64,000 nt of DNA from the NCBI GenBank assembly GCA_030674185.1, contig JAPXFY010000026.1, forward strand, positions 57,502,210-57,566,209. Direction: 5' to 3'. The position numbers and the translations under genes were made by a program. The notes below the pieces were generated by a model. The model was not told where the DNA came from. It searched no databases and saw only the letters and a program-made list of their open reading frames with translations. Every line of letters begins with the position of its first letter. Position 1 is the stretch's first letter. Shown here piece by piece: positions 1 to 10,799 of this stretch. Source of the stretch: Monoplex corrugatus (taxonomy: Eukaryota; Mollusca; Gastropoda; Littorinimorpha; Ranellidae).

Positions 1-716
1 CTCGTGACTACAATCTTCAGAAGTTAAGAAAAGCAAAATAAAATATATCGGCCTTGCAACACGCAGCAACAACACAACCCTCGTGACTACAATCTTCAGA
101 AGTTAAGAAAAGCAAAATAAAATATATCGGCCTTGCCACACGCAGCAACAACACAACCCTCGTGACTACAATCTTCAGAAGTTAAGAAAAGCAAAATAAA
201 ATATATCGGCCTTGCCACACGCAGCAACAACACAACCCTCGTGACTACAATCTTCAGAAGTTAAGAAAAGGAAAATAAAATATATCGGCCTTGCCACACG
301 CAGCAACAAAACAACTCTCGTGACTACAATCTTCAGAAGTTAAGAAAAGCAAAATAAAATATATCGGCCTTGCCACACGCAGCAACAACACAACCCTCGT
401 GACTACAATCTTCAGAAGTTAAGAAAAGCAAAATAAAATATATCGGCCTTGCCACACGCAGCAACAACACAACCCTCGTGACTACAATCTTCAGAAGTTA
501 AGAAAAGCAAAATAAAATATATCGGCCTTGCCACACGCAGCAACAACACAACCCTCGTGACTACAATCTTCAGAAGTTAAGAAAAGCAAAATAAAATATA
601 TCGGCCTTGCAACACGCAGCAACAACACAACCCTCGTGACTACAATCTTCAGAAGTTAAGAAAAGCAATATAAAATATATCGGCCTTGCAACACGCAGCA
701 ACAACACAACCCTCGT
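1..716. repeat. 79-bp minisatellite, about 9 copies
   Basis: Nine near-identical head-to-tail units of 79 bp start at 1, 80, 159, 238, 317, 396, 475, 554 and 633, each beginning ctcgtgactacaatc. The array runs off the left edge and ends in a short partial unit at about 712-717. Differences are single bases (for example gaaaat for caaaat near 270), so the expansion is recent. There is no spacer variation and no credible coding capacity. Confidence 0.97.
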
Positions 717-744
717 CACAACAGTTTTACAAGAAAAAAATTGA

Positions 745-1309
745 AAGGAAACAGAAAAAACACGAAAAAAGAACAAGAACGCGTATTTAATACAAGACAA
801 GACAGGCGCAAATTTTCGGCTAACTGGCCTTTGTCAAGCTTAAGATTACAAACAAACAAACACCAGATACAAAAATTAGGGAAAAAAGACTGAAACTTCC
901 CTGCTGCTCTGTCCAGTGTGAGCAAAGGACTAAACAATGAACACATGTTCATTTGGTGAGAAGTTTATTCCTTTGCTCACACTGGACGGGGCAGCAGGGA
1001 AGTTTATTCCTTTGCTCACACTGGACGGAGCAGCAGGGAAGTTTATTCCTTTGCTCACACTGGACGGAGCAGCAGGGAAGTTTATTCCTTCTCCTCACCT
1101 GGACGGAGCAGCAGGGAAGTTTCTGTCTTTTCTCCCTAAGTTTTGCATATCTGGTGTCTGTTTGTTTGTAATCTTACGCTTGACAAAGGCCATTTGGCTG
1201 AAAATTTGCGCCTGTCTTGTCTTGTTGTATTAAATACGCGTTCTTATTCTTTTTTCGTGTTTTTTTTTCTGCTTCCCGTTTGCTTGAACGCGGGAAGTCA
1301 CACTTGTTT
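745..1309. mobile_element. Foldback (hairpin) element, copy A
   Basis: The left arm (745-930) and right arm (about 1117-1309) are inverted copies of one module that includes aacgcgtatttaatac and a core reading caactggcctttgtcaagcg in related copies. The arms flank a 39-bp tandem repeat. The right arm is longer and ends in the ~40-bp segment that includes gcgggaagtcacacttgttt, which the left arm lacks. Imperfect direct repeats of 13-14 bp (aagaaaaaaattga at 731-744; aagaaaaagttga at 1310-1322) flank it and look like a target-site duplication. No protein is encoded. Related copies are at 2831, 7020, 20264 and 62491. Confidence 0.75.
961..1116. repeat. 39-bp minisatellite inside foldback copy A
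   Basis: Four tandem 39-bp units start at 961, 1000, 1039 and 1078, each with aagtttattcctttgctcac followed by a GGACGG-GCAGCAGGG segment. The unit is the inner part of the hairpin arm, so the loop side of the element has been amplified. 39 is a multiple of 3, which gives a spurious repetitive open frame on the plus strand. Confidence 0.93.
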
Positions 1310-1322
1310 AAGAAAAAGTTGA

Positions 1323-1640
1323 GTCAATAAAAAAAAAAAAAAGAAAACAAAAGAATGCGGGCAGACCCCCCAACTTGCACATGAACAGCATCACCAACAT
1401 CAGCAGTCTCACTAGGTCTACAAAGTAGCACAGAGAAGTCAAGACTGGAGTTAACAGAGGAGAGTTGATGTGACGTCTGCTGCAGCGGCAACCATCAAAC
1501 TGAATGATGCTGGGGTGACGGATGAGGCATGTGAAGAATGTTATCAGAATGAACCTGTGATTCAGATTTATAACCAAGGTAGATTGTGTTGGGAATCAGA
1601 CCAGTTTCAGTTTCTCAGGATGACATCTCCACGCTCGGAA
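1323..1640. other. Unassigned sequence
   Basis: Starts with a short A-rich tract, followed by about 300 bp without recognisable coding sequence, repeats or RNA genes. Confidence 0.5.
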
Positions 1641-1661
1641 TAAATTCCATGCGCATGATGT

Positions 1662-1850
1662 CACATCAACAGGAAAGCTGGAGGGAAAGAGAGCACCAGG
1701 TAGACCCAGGGAGAAGATATTGGACGGACTTGTAGAGTGGCTGAAGACAGAGAGGGTGGAAGAGAGGTGCTTGAGGCAACAAGGGATAGAAACAGATGGA
1801 AGGCCATGATCGCCAACGCCATGTGGCGAGGCACTTGATGATGATGATGA
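1662..1850 (+). pseudogene. RTE-like LINE, 3' end fragment
   Basis: The plus strand matches the C-terminal end of the RTE-like family seen in full at 44995-48362: a GKLEGKRAPGRPRE-like stretch, then the DGL-EWL and RDR-W segments, then a (gatgat)n tail at about 1836-1852. The fragment is 5'-truncated and frameshifted relative to longer copies. A simple trinucleotide 3' tail and 5' truncation are typical of target-primed LINE insertions. It is one of the few plus-strand copies of this family here. Confidence 0.8.
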
Positions 1851-1998
1851 TGACTGACGTCACTGGTGCCATATGATGGAGAAGATTCAACCTGATGATG
1901 GCTCACATCTTAAGCCTGCACATAAACCCATGAGTTGGCCAGGTCCTGAGGTCCTACCTAGTCTGCACGTTTTGTGTTTTATACTAGTATTGTATCAA

Positions 1999-2310
1999 TC
2001 TGTCATTGGAACAATCCTGGCCGTCAGGTCCAGATAGTTTAGTCATGATATAGGCCATGGCCTCTCACAGATCAGTCTGTCATTGGATAGGCCATGGCCT
2101 CTCACAGATCAGTCTGTCATTGGATAGGCCATGACCTCTCACAGATCAGTCTGTCATTGGAACAATCCTGGCCGTCAGGTCCAGATAGTTTAGTCATGGT
2201 ATAGGCCATGGCCTCTCACAGATCAGTCTGTCATTGGAACAATCCTGGCTGTCAGGTTCAGATAGTTTAGTCATGATATAGCTATATAGGCCATGGCCTC
2301 TCACAGAAGA
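1999..2310. repeat. 77/37-bp composite tandem repeat
   Basis: The phrase tctgtcattgg recurs at 1999, 2076, 2113, 2150 and 2227, giving spacings of 77, 37, 37 and 77 bp. The short unit is the long unit lacking its 40-bp gaacaatcctgg...tagtc part. The shared part includes ggccatggcctctcacaga. No coding sequence. Confidence 0.9.
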
Positions 2311-2426
2311 GTATATGAACAACATGTAGCGCAATACATCATAGTTCACATCAATTTCTGTGTCATGCCTAAAATCATATCAGTTTAGACCTGCACTTCC
2401 ATTTTTAACCATTGGCTTATAGTGTG

Positions 2427-2600
2427 AGGGATTCAGATCCAGATTCAGTTAGCTATTTGTAAAATACGCCGTGGCCCTTATGAAGGGCTATATGAACATT
2501 ACATCATGAATAATGAAAAAAAGTTGTTGGAATTTATATGTCAATGACTCATCTTGCTATACCGCTATTTCTATCATTTTTCTGAGCCTTGCAAAAAAAC
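2427..2600 (-). pseudogene. LINE 3'-tail fragment
   Basis: Resembles 55745-55935: both start (in plus orientation) with cagat/cagatt tail repeats, then a ggcccttatgaaggg motif, then tatgtcaatgactcatctt-like sequence. Read on the minus strand this is the 3' end of a LINE with a short repeated tail, cut off upstream. No RT motif is left. The flanks 2311-2426 and 2601-2830 hold nothing recognisable. Confidence 0.55.
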
Positions 2601-2830
2601 AAGGAAGATTTGAGCACAGCTTCAGTTATTATTTGTTATTTTTGTTAAAAACCCAGCCGACTGCTATAACCTGTCAGCAAGGTCAATTTATATAAGCAAG
2701 GCTGACGATAATACTTAGGATGTAGTTGTATAGTTTTTGGTATCATAAATTGTTTGCAATGGAGAGGAAAGCGTACATTGCCTTCTCTGGATTCTTTCCA
2801 TAAAGGATATACTAAACATTATCATGGAAT

Positions 2831-3060
2831 CCAAAACAAGTGTGACTGCCCGCATTCAAGCAAACAGGAACCAGAAAAAACACGAAAGAAGAATAAGAAC
2901 GCGTATTTAATACAACAAGACAAGACAGGCGCAAATTTTCGGCCAACTGGCCTTTGTCAAGCGTAAGATCACAAACAAACAAACACAGAAACAAAAATTA
3001 TGAGAAAAAGACTGAAACTTCCCTGCTGCTCCGTCCAGTGTGAGAAAAGGAATAAACTGA
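2831..3060. mobile_element. Foldback family, single-arm copy D
   Basis: Carries the long-arm end (aaaacaagtgtgactgcccg near 2833), then aacgcgtatttaatac and the caactggcctttgtcaagcg core, and ends in the cttccctgctgctccgtcca region. No second arm is visible before about 3065, so this is half of a hairpin element or a truncated copy. Confidence 0.7.
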
Positions 3061-3265
3061 CTGAAAGTTTTAAATCTATAACGATATACAACCAAGATCA
3101 GACATGCTAAGTCCGAATCTTGAGTGACATATTTTCCATATTGATGTATATACAATGCATATACATATTGCCATTAGGTACGTCACAAAATGTCCACACG
3201 AAATATCCACTGATGAGCCCACACAATAATTGATATATGTTAGACTCGATTTAACCCCCCCCCTC

Positions 3266-3674
3266 CCACACACACACATGGGTAAAGGTAGACGAACACA
3301 ATACACAGACACACAGACACACACAGACACACGCAAACACACACAGACATACAGACACACACAAACACACACAGACACACACAGACACACACAGACACAC
3401 ACAGACAACAACAGACACACACACAACACACACACACACACACACACAGACACACAGACACACACAGACACACAACACACACAGACACACAGACACACAC
3501 ACAGACACACACATACACACATTCAGTCACACTAAAACACACACAAAAACACACACACAAACACACAACACACACAAAACACACACACACAACACACACA
3601 CACAGAACACACACACACACAGCACACAAACACAACACAAAACACACAACACATAAACACACACACACAAACAC

Positions 3675-3725
<51 letters not shown>

Positions 3726-3812
3726 CACACACAAACACACAACACACACACAACAACACACACACACACAACACACAACACACACAACACACACACACAC
3801 ACAACACACCAC

Positions 3813-3843
<31 letters not shown>

Positions 3844-3905
3844 CAACACCACACACCACACACAAACCCACACACATACTCAAACACACATGCATACATG
3901 CACAC
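3266..3905. repeat. Compound (CA)n microsatellite
   Basis: About 640 bp of interrupted (CA)n, (CACAGA)n and (CACAA)n. Long Cys/Val or Thr/His open frames on either strand result from the repeat and are not genes. Confidence 0.97.
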
Positions 3906-4019
3906 TCTTTTTTTTCTATCTACTTGTATATATAGAAGAAAACTCAAAAGGAGAATGAGGTGGGAGTGGAGGTGGGGGTGAGGGTACAGAGAGGAGGATG
4001 CTCTGAGGGTTACTCAACA

Positions 4020-4135
4020 ATGAAAAAAAACCCAAAACAAAACAAAGCAAAAAAACAAACAAACAAACAAAACAAAACAAAACAAAACAAAACAAACAAC
4101 AAAACAAAAAAAAAAGAAAAAAAAAAGGGAGAAAG
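4020..4135. repeat. A-rich (AAAAC)n tract
   Basis: Interrupted (caaaa)n and poly(A) tract. The flanks 3906-4019 and 4136-4247 are short and hold nothing recognisable. Confidence 0.9.
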
Positions 4136-4247
4136 AACAGAAATTTAAACTAAGGGGCCCAGAAGCCACGGCTGACACTCATCACAGAGAATTAGCGTAC
4201 ATGTCAATTCCTAAGACCTACAGTGTACAAAGTTCAGGCTGATTCAC

Positions 4248-4250
4248 TCT

Positions 4251-4315
<65 letters not shown>

Positions 4316-4740
4316 TGTGTGTGTTGTGTGTGTGTGTGTGTTGGTGTGTGTGAGTGTGTGTGGTTGTGTGTGTGTGTGTGTGTTCTGTGTGTGTGCTGTG
4401 TGTGTGTGAGTGTGTGTTTGTGTGTGTGTAGTCGTGTGTGTGTATCTGTGTGTGTGTGTGTGTGTTGTGTGTGTGTTGGTTTGTGTGATGTTAGGTGAGT
4501 GGAGGAGTGATGTGTGTATGTGGTGAGTTGTGTGTGACAGTGTAGGGTGTAGATTGTGAGTACGTAGTGAAAGAGACGAGAGAGAGAGAGAGAGAAAGAG
4601 AAGAGAGAGAGACAGAGAGAGGCAGAGAGGAGAGAGAGAGAGTGACAGAGACAGAGACAGAGAGAGAGACAGTGACAGAGACAAGAGACAGAGAGACAAA
4701 GAGACAAGACAGAACAAAGAGCAACACACACACACACATA
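4248..4740. repeat. (GT)n followed by (GA)/(GACA)n
   Basis: (GT)n from 4249 to about 4490 with sparse interruptions, then (GA)n and (GACA)n from about 4570 to 4715. Frames across it encode only Cys/Val or Arg/Glu runs. Confidence 0.97.
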
Positions 4741-5149
4741 CACAGAGGAGGGGGGGGGGATTACAAATGAGACAACAACAACAACTACTACTACTCTTAC
4801 TGTATATGCAAATATACAACATGAACAAAATAAGAACGAAAACAAGAGCGAAAATATGAAATAAAAGAAATAAATAAAAAAGGAAAGAAAAAAAACTTTT
4901 GACATAGAAATAGGTCGATAAACATGAATAAATAAATCAATGGACAAATAAATACAGAAATTAATAAATAATAATTAAACAGATAAATTAATGATGAATT
5001 GATAAATAAATAGATAAATAAAAAAAAAAGTTTCTCAAAACATGATACAATGCAACAGCCTTCGTATCTCCTTGAGCATGTAGTCTCCCCTTGTTTAAGT
5101 CAGTGTGGTTAGGGACTAATAGAGGTTGTGCGTGTGCGCGCCAGATTGT
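4741..5149. other. A/T-rich low-complexity sequence
   Basis: Contains a G run at about 4749, then (AAATA)-like low-complexity sequence from about 4850 to 5030. No gene seen. Confidence 0.6.
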
Positions 5150-5163
5150 GTGTGTTAAGAGAG

Positions 5164-5230
<67 letters not shown>

Positions 5231-5577
5231 AAGAGAGGAAAGAGAGAGAAAGAGAGAAGAGAAGAAGACAACAAGAACAAGAATTACAACAAATTTTTAT
5301 TTGCCAGGGTATGAAATAAGCAATATGTATGCTTTTTTAACATCCAGCCCTAGCCCAAGAGAATAAGAGAGAAAGAGAGAGAGAGAGAGAGAGCGAAAGA
5401 GAGAGAGAGACAGAGAGAGAGAGAGAGCGAAAGAGAGAGAGAGAGAGTGAGAAAGCAAGAGAGAGATGGAGAGAGAGAGAGAGAGAGACAGAGAGAGGGA
5501 AGGAGAGAGACAGAGAGAGAGAGAGAGAGGGCGAGAGAGAGAGAATAATTGAAGAGAGAAAGAGAGAGAGAATAATT

Positions 5578-5630
<53 letters not shown>

Positions 5631-5855
5631 ACATGAACAAACAACAAGAACACATTTTTATTCACAAATGTATGAAATAAGTGCAATGTATGCTTTTTTA
5701 CATCCAGTCCTAGCCAAAGAGGGTCTACATCACACTACACATAAACTATACCTTAGATAACATTGATAACATAGATACTCCAACAACAGAATCATTACAC
5801 TTTCAGTCTAAGAAATACATTTGAGACAAGAGAGAGAGAGAGAGAAAGAGAGAAA

Positions 5856-5929
<74 letters not shown>

Positions 5930-5947
5930 AGAAAGAGAGAGAGAGAC

Positions 5948-6033
<86 letters not shown>

Positions 6034-6035
6034 AA
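5150..6035. repeat. Three (GA)n blocks with a duplicated spacer
   Basis: (GA)n-rich arrays at about 5157-5265, 5365-5632 and 5827-6035. The segments between them at 5275-5365 and 5640-5725 are diverged copies of each other: both contain a tttttatt stretch, a tatgaaataag motif, then gtatgcttttttaacatcca or a near match, then cctagcc. The array therefore grew partly by duplicating a larger (GA)n-spacer unit. Confidence 0.9.
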
Positions 6036-6039
6036 ACAA

Positions 6040-6625
6040 TGTGTGCGGAAAAATAATATTCTTGATCTTAGATTTAACATTTTTTTTATTTTAGACGATT
6101 TGAATAGTTTTATTGAAATAGATTTACATAGCTTGCTTACATGATTAGACCAGGAAAGATTATTATCTATTGTTACGCCTAAGATTTTATGAAAATTAAC
6201 TTCTTTAACAACCTGTTATTTTACATAAATTGGTGGATTTGTAAATGATACGTTTTGCCTTTTTTGTCTTGTTGTTATAAACATGCATTTTGATTTTTGT
6301 GGATGAAGTGACATATGGTTAAGTTCAGTCCATTCTATCAAATCATGAACAATATATTCTAATAATTTGGAAACTTGCACTACATCGGGGTGATTTATAT
6401 GTATTTTTGTGTCATCAGCAAGGAGATCACAGTGAGCATTTATAGAGAGAGGAAGATCACTGATATATGACGAAAAGAGCAGTGGGCCTAGGACAGAACC
6501 CTGAAGTACACTATAGTGTTAAGTGTAGATGTAGTTAAGTTAACAATAACTAGTTGTCTGTTGGTGAGATAGGAATTAATGAAAGTTTGCGTGTTTGTCG
6601 ATATCCCATATGCAGCTAATTTGTT
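6040..6625 (-). pseudogene. CR1/Rex-type LINE reverse transcriptase fragment
   Basis: The minus strand translates as RT palm: a VLQGSVLGPLLFSSYISDLP segment, then the active-site motif LADDT (the usual first position Tyr/Phe is Leu), an IEWTELNHMSLHPQKSKCMF segment, and after one in-frame TAA a KILGVTIDNNLSWSNHV motif. These are RT blocks in the order found in CR1/Rex/Jockey-group LINEs. Upstream the frame continues as FINSYLTNRQLV with a frameshift. It lacks N-terminal fingers, endonuclease and 3' end. It abuts the (GA)n tract on one side and an RTE-like LINE on the other, so it is the older resident. Confidence 0.85.
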
Positions 6626-6627
6626 TT

Positions 6628-8607
6628 ATTAAAACAAACTCAAAAATACTAAAATAGCAACATGGAATATAAGAACTTTGTTCCAAAAAGGCAAATTAGA
6701 CAATATCAAAATGGAGATGGAAAGGCTTAACATTAATATTTTAGGACTAGGGGAAGTGAGATGGAAGGGGGCAGGCATGATAACATCCGGAGAGTATACA
6801 GTGATATACTCTGGTGGAAACCCACATGAAAGAGGAGTAGGCGTGATAATGGACAGGGACAATTCAAAAACAGTTATGGGATACTGGGCTGTGTCCGACA
6901 GAGTCTTGCTGGTCAAATTGGGAGGCAGACAATTTGATATCAACATCATTCAGGTGTATGCACCAACACCCACAAGTACTCAGGAAGACATCGACAACTT
7001 CTACGAAGTATTAGAGATGAAATCGAAAACAAGTGTGACTGCCCGCGTTCAAGCAAACATGAACCAGAAAAAACACAAAAGAAGAATAAGAACGCGTATT
7101 TAATACAACAAATTTTCGGCCAACTGGCCTTTGTCAAGCGTAAGATTACAAACAAACAAACACTCACTAGATACAAAAAAAATTGAGAAAAAGACTGAAA
7201 CTTCCCTGCTGCTGCCATTGAAGACAGCAGCAGGGAAGTTTCAGTCTTTTTCTCAACATTTGCGCCTGTCTTGTTTTGTTGTATTAAATACGCGTTCATA
7301 TTCTTCTTTTGTGTGCTTTCTGGTGCGTATTTGAGATGGCCAAGACCCAATGTAAATCACAATGAAGTTACCATAATAATGGGAGATTTTAATGCTAAAG
7401 TGGGAAATGATAGGGTAGAGGATATAGTTGGACCTCATGACCTTGGTACACAAAATGAAAGGGGAGGGAAACTTGTAGAATGGGCACAGATGAATGAGTT
7501 CATAGTAGGAAACACCTGGTTTGAGCAGCCTAATAGAAGAAAATGGACTTGGATGAGTCCAGGAGATAATACCAAAAATCAGATTGACTACATCCTGATT
7601 AACAAAAGATTTAGAAATTCTTTACTGTCAGCAAAAACACTTCCAGGCGCAGACTGCAACAGTGACCACAATCCTGTAGTGGGAAGATTTAGGTTGAAAT
7701 TACGGAAAAGAAAACAGACCAAAAGCAAAATCAAACTAGATCTTGGACTCTTAAAGACAGATGAAGTGATAGGTCAAAAACGTAATGTACATGTTCAAAA
7801 CAAATTCAGTGCTCTGGAAGACGCTGGTGACAGTGAGGAACAATGGACAAAGTTGAGAAGTTCGATAAATGAAGCATGTAAAGAAATCCCTGTAGTAGAT
7901 AGAAAAGCAAAAAAGAACTGGATGACAAAAGAAATTTTAGGTTTGATGGAGGAACGGAGGAAGGCAAAGAGAAACGAGGAAATATACAGGAAGATAAACA
8001 AAGAAATCAGGAATAGATGCAATGAAGCTAAGAAAGCGTGGCTGAAAACAAAATGCAAAGAAATAGAAGACCGACACAAAGCGGATCCTCAGGGTGTGTA
8101 CAGACGAATTGAAGAAATTGTCCACAGGAAAAATACATGCACATGAACTGGTTGTTTAAAATCGAAAGATGGTACGATTCTCATGGAAAAAGACAAAATT
8201 TTAGACAGATGGGGAGAGTAAATTAAAGACCTTTTTGAAGATGACAGAAACGCAGAACACATTATACGAAAGAACTTTGAAGGACCACCCATAATGAAAG
8301 ATGAATTAGAGCAGCATTGAAAAAGATGAAACCAGGAAAAGCCCCAGGACCAGACAACATTATCACAGAGATGATTGAAGCCCTGGAGGAATTCAGTATA
8401 GAAAAAATAACAGTCCTCCTAAATGAAATTTATGACATTGGAAAAATCCCCAAAGATATGTCAAAATCAATTTTCATTGCACTTCCAAAGAAGACAGGGG
8501 CTATAGAATGCAAACTCCATCGCACAATCAGTTTGATGAGTCATGTAACCAAGATCATATTAAGAATAATCATGATGAGGACAAGGAATAGAATCAAAAG
8601 AGAAATA

Positions 8608-8610
<3 letters not shown>
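6628..8610 (+). pseudogene. RTE-like LINE: endonuclease and start of RT
   Basis: The plus strand encodes an apurinic endonuclease domain (ATWNIRTLFQKGKLDNIKM, then ILGLGEVRWKGAG, IIQVYAPTPTS, MGDFNAKVG, and the SDHNPVV motif near 7660), followed by a Lys/Arg-rich linker and the start of RT (KMKPGKAPGPDN, near 8324; then IFIALPKKTGAI). The RT catalytic part is missing: the copy stops at a (GT)n tract at 8611. An insertion at 7020-7326 splits the endonuclease, and stops or frameshifts occur near 8145, 8220 and 8305. It is closely related to 44995-48362. The enzyme would nick target DNA and copy its own RNA; this copy is dead. Confidence 0.9.
7020..7326. mobile_element. Foldback element, copy B, inside an LINE
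   Basis: Left arm 7020-7215 with the long end (aaaacaagtgtgactgcccg), then a short loop, then right arm about 7224-7326 that begins gcagcagggaagtttcagtc and ends at ctttctggtgc. The insertion lies between two 12-bp direct repeats, gtattagagatg (7008-7019) and gtatttgagatg (7327-7338). The intact sister LINE at 44995-48362 has this sequence once, so this is a true target-site duplication and fixes both ends. The orientation is opposite to copies A and C. Confidence 0.9.

Positions 8611-8656
<46 letters not shown>
8611..8656. repeat. (GT)n microsatellite
   Basis: Uninterrupted (GT)n of about 46 bp that ends the RTE-like copy abruptly. Confidence 0.97.
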
Positions 8657-8658
<2 letters not shown>

Positions 8659-9071
8659 TGGTCTTTGATTTAATGTCTATTCACTAAAGTGATTTTAGAC
8701 AACAACAACAACAACAACAACAAAAAAAAAAAGGGGGGGGGGGTGATAAGAGGAGTGAAGAGAATATTTGAAAATTGTCAATTTTGAACTTGAGAAAAGA
8801 TGATCCAGAAAACAACTGTTTTGAAGAGGGGAAGGTAAAACTAACAAATAATGTTACCATAATTAACGATTTAAACAAACTAACAAACAAAATTGATAAA
8901 TATCTGGAAGAAACGAAGAAAAAAATAAAACTAATAATTGACTAACCATAACAGTGAACAAGTGAAATAACATTTTAAAGGTAATTCGCTATAGGACTTT
9001 TTGACAGGCTAACAAAAAATTCATACAGTAATGATGATGAGGCAAATATATCAGAAACTGTACTCATAGAT

Positions 9072-10799
9072 CTCACCTGTCTCACCTGTCGGCGTCACCG
9101 GGAACAGTGTTGGCCGCTGCACATGATGTCCTCACAAGTTGCCTCCAGCACTCTCGATCTTGGCTAAGTCTGACCACCTCCTGGAGTTTCTTGCCACTGA
9201 TGTTTGTGATGTTTCTAGCAAGTGATGCAGGTGGCCGTCCTCTGTTTCTCTTTCCTTCCAGTTTACCTTGGAGGACAGTGGACATCAAGTCTGTTCTCTC
9301 ATTACGGATTGCGTGTCCAACATATTTCAGTTTCCTCCGTTGTATGAGTACTAGAAGCTTGCGTGTAGTACCCAACTCATTCAGTATGCTTTCATTTGAG
9401 CGCCTATCCGTCCATTTGACCCTCAGCAGTCTTCGGTAAAACCACAGCTCTGCTGCTTCCACTCGTCTTTCATCCTCTTTCTTCATTGTCCATGCCTCGC
9501 AGCCGTATAACATCACTGGCCAGACAAGACATTTTAAGAGTTTTATCTTAAGGTCTGCTGTTATGCTGTGGTCTTTCCAAATATTGTTCAATTGAACCAT
9601 ACTGTTCTTGGCCATTCCAATTCTCATCTTTATGTCTTTTGAGCATGTTCCATCGTGTGTCTTGACTGAACCTAAATATCTAAAGTCCTTGACATTTTCT
9701 AGAGGGACTTGGTTTAGCATGATCTGGTCCTGTCTAGTGTTATATTTGCCTGCAACATGCATAACCTTTGTCTTCTTTGAATTTAAGTCCAGCCCAGCTG
9801 CCTTTCCAACCCGGTCTACCCTGTACAGGATCCTCCTAGAGCCTGTAATGTTGTCTGCCAGTAATCCTGTGTCATCTGCGTAGCGTAAATTTGACAGGTT
9901 TCTACCACCAATATTTACTCCCATGTCTTCTATGTCTGCTTCTCTCATGATATGTTCAGTGTATATGCTGAAGAGATGTGGAGACAGGATGCAACCTTGC
10001 CTTACCCCTTTAGTGATGTTAAAAAATTTGCAGTTTTGATTATTCCATCTGATTGTTGCTTTTTGATCGTTATATAATGAAGCTATGAGGGAAACCAGAT
10101 GTCTTGGAAAACCCATTTTGATCATGAAGTGGAAAAGACTTTGGTGAATCACGCTATCAAATGCTTTGCTGTAGTCAATGAAAACGATGAACATCTCTTG
10201 GTCTGTGTTTCTAATCTTTTCTATCAATATCTGGAGTACAAACAGCATATCTATTGTTCCCCTGTTTTTCCTATAGCCTGCCTGACAGTCGGATAGCTCT
10301 TCCTCTACTTTTGGCTTTAACCTGTTTAAAATTATTATCAGCAGTATTTTACTGGCATGACTGATCAGTGCAATTGTTCTATAATTGTTGCAGTCTTTGA
10401 CATTTCCACTCTTATGTAACATGACAAATTCTTGGAGCTTCCAGTCTGTAGGCCACTGACAAGTCTTCCATATCTTGCAGCATAAGTGATGCATTACTTT
10501 GAGTCCACCATCACCTGAGTGTTTCAACAACTCTCCAGGAATATTGTCAAGACCAGGAGACTTTCTGCATTTTAGATCTTTAATGGCAGATTCAACTTCG
10601 CTGAGCAGAGGTTCAGGTTCCGTATCTCCAGGGATCAATTCCAAATTTGGCTCTAAATTATTTTCATGGCTGTCAGGCTTGCCAAAAAGTGATGTGCCAT
10701 ATTCGTTCCACCTATCCAAGACATCATCTGGTTCAGTCAGAGTGTGACCATCCTTGTTGTTGATGCATTGGTTTGTTGCTTTGAAATTTGTTTTTTTTC
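9072..10799 (-). pseudogene. RTE-clade LINE RT, 5'-truncated, nested insertion
   Basis: Open frame from about 10790 to 9082 on the minus strand (the uninterrupted stretch from Met at 10719 is 545 residues). RT motifs counted from that Met: fingers KSPGLDNIPGELL (~53-65), FIDYSKAFD (180-188), GVRQGCILSP (238-247) and the catalytic YADD (280-283). The C-terminal region has a KLKYVGHAIRNERTDLMS segment, a GRPPASL motif and a DRECWRQLV end, as in RTE-type LINEs. No frameshift is visible, so the copy is young. The endonuclease is missing. Direct repeats actcatagat at 9062-9071 and 10800-10809 flank it exactly. Its family differs from the RTE-like family at 44995. Confidence 0.93.

Noticed and set aside
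1..716. CRISPR-like regular repeats
   Set aside because: Units are tandem with no variable spacers, and the window is eukaryotic.
3240..3947. Long Cys/Val-rich open frames on the minus strand
   Set aside because: Pure translation of (CA)n/(GT)n repeats; no codon or domain signal.
4234..4947. 237-codon frame with Thr/His and Ser/Leu runs
   Set aside because: Runs entirely through (CA)n and (TC)n microsatellites.
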